This document shows, piece by piece, positions 11,828-15,863 of a DNA stretch of 15,863 nt; the stretch's first letter is position 1; the number at the start of each line of letters is the position of its first letter. The stretch is taken from the NCBI GenBank assembly GCA_036270095.1, contig DATBDE010000067.1, forward strand, positions 1-15,863, read 5' to 3'. Under the pieces are notes generated by a model. That model saw only the letters and a list, made by a program, of their open reading frames with translations. It was not told the origin of the DNA and searched no databases. The position numbers were made by a program, and so were the translations under genes. The stretch comes from DATBDE01 sp036270095. Lineage in GTDB: Bacteria > Actinomycetota > Thermoleophilia > Solirubrobacterales > Solirubrobacteraceae.

Positions 11828-14227
11828 ATGGCCAAGCGCCGCAGGAAGACCCGTGCCCGCCGGTCCTCGGGCTGGCCGCTGCAGCTGCACCTGCCGGTCC
11901 TGAGCCAGCGCCAGCTGGACCTGATCGGGCTGGCGCTGATCGCGCTCGGGGTGTTTCTGGCAACCGTCCTGTACTTCGGCTGGGCCGGCGGGAAGGTCGG
12001 CGCGGGCATGGCCGACGGCCTGCGCTTCGCCTTCGGCGCCGTCGCCTACATCGTGCCCGTGGCGGTGATCGCGGCGGGCGCGATCCTCGTGCTGCGCCCG
12101 GTGCTGCCGACCACGCGGCCGTTCGTGCCCGGGGCGCTGTGCCTGTTCGCGGCGCTGACGCTGGCGCTGGCCGCGGGCACGCTCGGGCTCGGCCCCGAAG
12201 GCGTGCGCCACGGCTTCTGGCACCAGGAGTTCTTCGAGCCGCGCGGCGGCGGGCTGGGGGAGGCCGAGCTGTGGCTCACGTCGACCCTGCTGGGCATGGC
12301 CGGGGCGCACATCGTCGCCATCTTCCTGTTCCTCGCCGCGGCGCTGCTGCTCACCGGCGCCACCATCGCCGGCGTCGTCCAAGGGCTGCGGCGCCACGTC
12401 GCCACCACGACGACGGCCATCCACCGCACGGCCTCGACGCTGCGCCCGCCCGACCCGCGGCCGGAGGAGCTCGTCGTGCGTGCCCGGCTTGCGACGACGA
12501 TCGAGCCCGAGCCCGATTCGGGCCCCCGGCTCGATGCCGAGGAGCGCTACCCGGACCTGTTCGGGACCGAGGCCGAGCCGGAGCCGAAGATCGAGCCCGC
12601 GCCGGAGTCCGAGGACGAGCAGCCGCCCGAGGCCGAGGTCGTCGAGTACACGCAGGAGCAGCTCACCCCCCGGGGGCGCCTGCGCGACAGCGTCACCGAC
12701 CACCCCGACTTCCCGTGGACGCTGCCCAACCCGAGCCTGCTCGTGCAGTCCGAGGGCGAGTCGGCCAAGCCCGACACCGCCGGGCAGGAGCGCATCGCCG
12801 CCCAGCTCGTGGAGGCGCTCAGCCACTTCGGCGTGCAGGCCAAGATCGTCGGCACCGTCGCCGGCCCGCACATCACCCGCTACGAGCTGCGCCTCGCGCC
12901 CGGGATCAAGGTGTCCAAGGTCGCCCAGCTCAAGGACGACCTCGCGTACGCGCTCGCCGCCACCGACATCCGCATCCTCGCGCCGATCCCGGGCAAGACC
13001 GCTGTCGGAGTGGAGGTCCCGAACATGCGCCGCCGCATCGTCCACCTGGGCGACGTCTACGACGCGCCGCCGCAGGACGCCTCGCCCATGTACGTGTGGC
13101 TGGGCAAGGACGTGGCCGGGCGCGCGGTCGGGGCCGACCTCGCGCGCATGCCCCACCTGCTCGTGGCCGGGACGACCGGCTCCGGGAAATCGGGCTGCAT
13201 CAACGCGATGCTGTCCTCGATGCTGCTGCGGGCCACGCCGCACGAGGTCCGGCTCGTGCTCGTCGACCCCAAGCAGGTCGAGCTCAACCACTACGACTCG
13301 ATCCCGCATCTCCTGACGCCGGTGATCACGTCGCCGCGCATGGCCTCCAACGCCCTCCAGAACCTCGTGCGCGAAATGGAGCAGCGCTACGGGCTCATGT
13401 CGCTGGCCCGCACCCGCAGCCTGCCCGAGCTCAATCGTGCCCGCGAGCAACGCGACGAGCCGCCGCTGCCCTACGTGGTGTGCGTGATCGACGAGCTCGC
13501 CGACCTGATGATGGTCGCGCCGGCCGATGTCGAGGACGCGGTCATCCGCCTGGCCCAGAAGGCGCGCGCGGTGGGCATTCACCTCGTGCTGGCCACGCAG
13601 AGCCCACGCGTGGACGTGATCACGGGGATGATCAAGGCCAACGTGCCCTCGCGGATCGCCTTCGCGGTCTCGTCCCAGACCGACAGCCGCGTGATCCTGG
13701 ACCAGAACGGGGCCGAGTCGCTGCTCGGGCAGGGCGACATGCTCTACTCCCCGGTCGGCACCTCGCGCCTGCAGCGCATCCAGGGCGCCTACATCGACGA
13801 GGCGCAGATCGCCGAGCTCACCGAGCACTGGCGCCTGCAGGGCGAGCCCGAGCTGCAGGAGGAGCTGCTCGAGGAGGTCGTCGACGACGACACGGGCAAG
13901 GACGGCGGCGAGGACGAGTTCGACCCCGACGAGGACCCGCTCCTGGCCGACGCGATCACGCTGGTGGCCGAGATGCAGACCGCCTCGACGTCGATGCTGC
14001 AGCGGCGCCTGCGCCTGGGCTACACCCGCGCGGGCCGGCTCATCGACATGCTCGAGCGGCGGGGCGTGATCTCGGGCTATGAGGGCTCCAAGCCGCGCAA
14101 GGTGCTGATCGCCGAAGCCGACCTGCCGCGCATCCTGGTGGCGCTCCGAGAGTCGGGCCGGGGCGTGCCGGAACAGCCGGATCCCATGGAGGAGCAGGAG
14201 GTTTCCGAGCCGGTCGAGGAACGCTGA
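11828..14227 (+). CDS. ftsK: FtsK/SpoIIIE family DNA translocase
   Basis: A septum-associated ATPase that pumps chromosomal DNA into daughter cells before division. The 799 residues have a basic N terminus (AKRRRKTRARR), about four membrane spans (around 31-50, 68-90, 101-121 and 150-178), a short acidic Glu/Pro linker (about 215-275), and the motor domain with Walker A GTTGSGKS (448-455) and Walker B VVCVIDELADLMM (D555, E556). LATQSPRVDVITGMIKANVP also matches. The DNA-recognition gamma winged helix is near the C terminus (MLQRRLRLGYTRAGRLIDML, about 715-740). The short linker fits the SpoIIIE/actinobacterial type rather than the long E. coli FtsK. A highly acidic stretch (DDDTGKDGGEDEFDPDED) precedes gamma. 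ATG 11828 has no Shine-Dalgarno. It shares a 46-base divergent promoter region with the two-component system, and rodZ follows 33 bases downstream. Confidence 0.96.
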   Translation: MAKRRRKTRARRSSGWPLQLHLPVLSQRQLDLIGLALIALGVFLATVLYFGWAGGKVGAGMADGLRFAFGAVAYIVPVAVIAAGAILVLRPVLPTTRPFVPGALCLFAALTLALAAGTLGLGPEGVRHGFWHQEFFEPRGGGLGEAELWLTSTLLGMAGAHIVAIFLFLAAALLLTGATIAGVVQGLRRHVATTTTAIHRTASTLRPPDPRPEELVVRARLATTIEPEPDSGPRLDAEERYPDLFGTEAEPEPKIEPAPESEDEQPPEAEVVEYTQEQLTPRGRLRDSVTDHPDFPWTLPNPSLLVQSEGESAKPDTAGQERIAAQLVEALSHFGVQAKIVGTVAGPHITRYELRLAPGIKVSKVAQLKDDLAYALAATDIRILAPIPGKTAVGVEVPNMRRRIVHLGDVYDAPPQDASPMYVWLGKDVAGRAVGADLARMPHLLVAGTTGSGKSGCINAMLSSMLLRATPHEVRLVLVDPKQVELNHYDSIPHLLTPVITSPRMASNALQNLVREMEQRYGLMSLARTRSLPELNRAREQRDEPPLPYVVCVIDELADLMMVAPADVEDAVIRLAQKARAVGIHLVLATQSPRVDVITGMIKANVPSRIAFAVSSQTDSRVILDQNGAESLLGQGDMLYSPVGTSRLQRIQGAYIDEAQIAELTEHWRLQGEPELQEELLEEVVDDDTGKDGGEDEFDPDEDPLLADAITLVAEMQTASTSMLQRRLRLGYTRAGRLIDMLERRGVISGYEGSKPRKVLIAEADLPRILVALRESGRGVPEQPDPMEEQEVSEPVEER

Positions 14228-14245
14228 GAACCGCGCCGGCGGCGG

Positions 14246-14251
14246 TAGCCT
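14246..14251 (+). promoter_or_regulatory. -10 box of a putative leaderless promoter for the rodZ-like gene
   Basis: TAGCCT fits TAnnnT and ends 9 bases before the ATG at 14261, with no Shine-Dalgarno. CTGAGA (14224-14229) matches TTGACA at four of six positions with a 16-base spacer and overlaps the ftsK stop codon. Confidence 0.55.
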
Positions 14252-14260
14252 TCGCGCCCG

Positions 14261-15103
14261 ATGCCGGAGATCGGCGCATCACTTCGCGAAGCACGGACTC
14301 GCGCCAAGCTCGACATCGTCGATGTCGAGGCGGCGACGAAGATCCGCGCCAAGTACCTCCGCGCCCTCGAGAACGAGGAGTGGGGGCTGCTGCCCGGACC
14401 CGCGTTCGTCAAGTCGTTCCTGCGCACGTACGCGGACTACCTGGGGCTCGACGGCAAGCTCCTGGTGGACGAGTACAAGCTCCGCCACGAGCACCCCTCC
14501 GACCTGGACCAGATGCCGATCAGCCCGGGCCTGGGGAGGGGCAAGGCGCCGAGGGCGCTCTCGCGCATCTCGCCCGCGTGGATCATCGGCATCGTCATCG
14601 TCGCCCTGCTCGGGCTGTTCGCCTACCTGGGCGCGTCCGGGGGCGAGAACGACAACACGAACTCGACGCCCACGACCACGGCCCAGAGCGCGGCCCAGAA
14701 GCGCGCCGCAGCGAAGAAGAAGGCGGCGGCCGCGGTGGCGGCGCGGCGGGCGCGCATTCGGCGCGAGAAGGTCAAGCTGCAGATCCAGCCCCAGTCGGCG
14801 ATCTTCGTCTGCCTCGAGAACGCCAAGGGCAAGATCGTGATCCCGGGCCAGATCCTCCAGGGCGGCGAGAACACGCGCACGTTCTCGTCCAAGCGCTTCC
14901 GCATCACCCTCGGCCACGGCGGCGACTCGACGCTGCAGCTCAACGGCAAGGCGTTCCCGATCCCCGCCAGCAACGGCCAGATCTCGTACGCGATCACCCG
15001 CAAGAAGCGCAAGCAGCTCCCGCCCGGCAGCGGCCCGGACTGCAGCCAGGGATCGGGGTCCGGGACGGGCACGGACACCACGGGCGGTACCGTCACGGGG
15101 TGA
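14261..15103 (+). CDS. rodZ: RodZ-like membrane protein with N-terminal helix-turn-helix
   Basis: RodZ links the cytoskeleton or cell-wall elongation machinery to the membrane in rod-shaped bacteria; the Bacillus relative at this locus is YmfM. The 280 residues have a Cro-like helix-turn-helix (about 3-75: IGASLREARTRAKLDIVDVE, KIRAKYLRALENEEW, PAFVKSFLRTYADYLG), a juxtamembrane basic segment and one membrane helix (about 105-124, WIIGIVIVALLGLFAYLG). Outside come a Thr/Ser-rich stretch, a long Ala/Lys/Arg helix (about 142-172), a DUF4115-type beta domain (about 172-245) and a Gly/Thr-rich tail. Two extracytoplasmic cysteines (C184, C261) may pair. The helix-turn-helix in this family serves protein contact rather than DNA binding. 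The Ala/Lys helix between membrane and outer domain is unusual in length and charge. The stop overlaps the cinA start (GTGA). Confidence 0.88.
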   Translation: MPEIGASLREARTRAKLDIVDVEAATKIRAKYLRALENEEWGLLPGPAFVKSFLRTYADYLGLDGKLLVDEYKLRHEHPSDLDQMPISPGLGRGKAPRALSRISPAWIIGIVIVALLGLFAYLGASGGENDNTNSTPTTTAQSAAQKRAAAKKKAAAAVAARRARIRREKVKLQIQPQSAIFVCLENAKGKIVIPGQILQGGENTRTFSSKRFRITLGHGGDSTLQLNGKAFPIPASNGQISYAITRKKRKQLPPGSGPDCSQGSGSGTGTDTTGGTVTG

Positions 15104-15863
15104 GCGCGCGCGCCGGCATCGTCGTCACGGGCACGGAGGTCCTGACCGGGATCATCTCCGACCGCAACGGACCCTGGCTGTCCGAGCGCCTGCGCGAGCT
15201 CGGCGTGGATGCCGCCCACATCGACATCGTGGGCGACCGCCGGGAGGACATGGAGGCGGAGCTGCGCTTCCTCGCCTCCGAGGGCATGGCGCTGGTCGTG
15301 ACCAGCGGGGGCCTGGGCCCGACCGCGGACGACCTCACCGCCGAGGTGGTGGGCCGCTTCCAGGGCCGCGAGATGGTGCTCGACGAGGCGCTCGAGGAGC
15401 GCATCTGGGCCATCCTGCAGCCGCTGCGGCGGCGGTGGCCGAACCTCGACGAGGACGCGATCCGGCGCTCGAACCGCAAGCAGGCGGTGGTGCCGCAGGG
15501 GGCGACGATCCTCGAGCCGGTGGGCACGGCGCCCGGGCTCGTGGTGCCGCCGGCCTCGGGCGAGGGGCCGACCGTGGTCGTGCTGCCCGGCCCGCCCCGC
15601 GAGCTGCAGCCGATGTGGCGTACCGCGACCGAGACCGACGCCTTCCGCGAGGCGGTGCGCAACCGCACCGAGTACCGCGAGGGGGTTCTGCGGCTGTTCG
15701 GCATCCCGGAGTCGGAGATCGCCGCCACCCTGCGCGTGGCCGATGAGGAGGGCGTCCCGCTGGACGAGCTCGAGGTCACCACCTGCCTGCGCCGCGGCGA
15801 GATCGAGATCGCCACGCGCTACGAGCCCCCGGCCGAGCCGGCCTACGAGCAGTTCGTCGCGGT
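15100..15863 (+). CDS. cinA: CinA-like competence/damage-inducible protein, N-terminal part
   Basis: The frame is open to the right edge (254 codons), so the gene is partial. The product starts with the MoCF/molybdopterin-binding-like domain of CinA: VVTGTEVLTGIISDRNGPWL, then VTSGGLGPTADDLTAEVVG, the phosphate-binding signature, and VVLPGPPREL. CinA family members act on pyridine nucleotide by-products: the N-terminal domain can hydrolyse ADP-ribose and the C-terminal domain deamidates NMN. Whether this protein has the C-terminal deamidase domain cannot be seen. The GTG start at 15100 overlaps the rodZ stop. In Bacillus pgsA lies between the ymfM (rodZ) and cinA genes and recA follows; here pgsA is not between them. 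Confidence 0.93.
   Translation, partial: MSARAGIVVTGTEVLTGIISDRNGPWLSERLRELGVDAAHIDIVGDRREDMEAELRFLASEGMALVVTSGGLGPTADDLTAEVVGRFQGREMVLDEALEERIWAILQPLRRRWPNLDEDAIRRSNRKQAVVPQGATILEPVGTAPGLVVPPASGEGPTVVVLPGPPRELQPMWRTATETDAFREAVRNRTEYREGVLRLFGIPESEIAATLRVADEEGVPLDELEVTTCLRRGEIEIATRYEPPAEPAYEQFVA

Noticed and set aside
11270..13828. An 852-residue minus-strand open frame opposite ftsK and the regulator
   Set aside because: It is repetitive Arg/Gly/His/Val-rich translation antisense to clear FtsK motifs and matches no family.
1..15863. Search for tRNA, rRNA, riboswitch, insertion sequence, phage or defence genes
   Set aside because: Gaps between genes are short (at most about 174 bases) and show no cloverleaf, transposase, terminal repeats or known riboswitch pattern. 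No lysine riboswitch is possible before dapA because the hairpin and promoter fill the gap.

Overview
The window is very GC-rich, codes on almost every base, uses many GTG starts and has many 4-base gene overlaps. Together with an actinobacterial-type DapB, this suggests an actinobacterium, possibly of the deep-branching class Thermoleophilia (Solirubrobacterales-like). That placement is inference from protein flavour and gene order; no marker gene here settles it.

Layout, left to right. The 3' end of pnp (PNPase KH and S1 domains with an Arg/Gly tail) is followed after 3 bases by an M16 zinc protease, which overlaps dapB by 4 bases. Next come two lineage-specific genes with strong Shine-Dalgarno sites: a Pro/Ala-rich protein carrying an SGDPLA motif three times, and an exported protein built from a duplicated Ig-like/HYR-like unit. 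Hairpins follow each of them. From about 5073 a five-gene operon runs rightward: dapA, RNase J, a DsbA-fold/HCCA-isomerase-like protein, a YdeI/OmdA-like protein and a luciferase-like (LLM) oxidoreductase. All four of its junctions are 4-base overlaps. It meets a leftward two-component system (OmpR-type regulator, then HAMP histidine kinase) at one CTAG that supplies both stop codons. The regulator gene is divergent from ftsK/spoIIIE, followed by a rodZ-like gene that overlaps cinA, which runs off the right edge.

The backbone pnp, M16 protease, dapB, dapA, rnj, ftsK, rodZ, cinA resembles the Bacillus subtilis order (pnpA, mlpA, lysine genes, dapA, rnjB, spoIIIE, ymfM, pgsA, cinA). This is therefore an ancient housekeeping neighbourhood with accessory genes inserted. 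It joins RNA turnover (PNPase, RNase J), diaminopimelate synthesis for lysine and wall peptide (DapA, DapB), chromosome segregation (FtsK) and cell shape (RodZ).

The most distinctive features are of gene expression. Four start codons (dapA, the response regulator, ftsK, rodZ) have a TAnCCT-like -10 box 8-9 bases upstream and no Shine-Dalgarno, pointing to leaderless mRNAs. One gene seems to start at CTG within a CTGA overlap, and the histidine kinase start lies inside the regulator gene. I saw no tRNA, rRNA, CRISPR array, insertion sequence or phage gene, and no convincing new defence or biosynthetic system.
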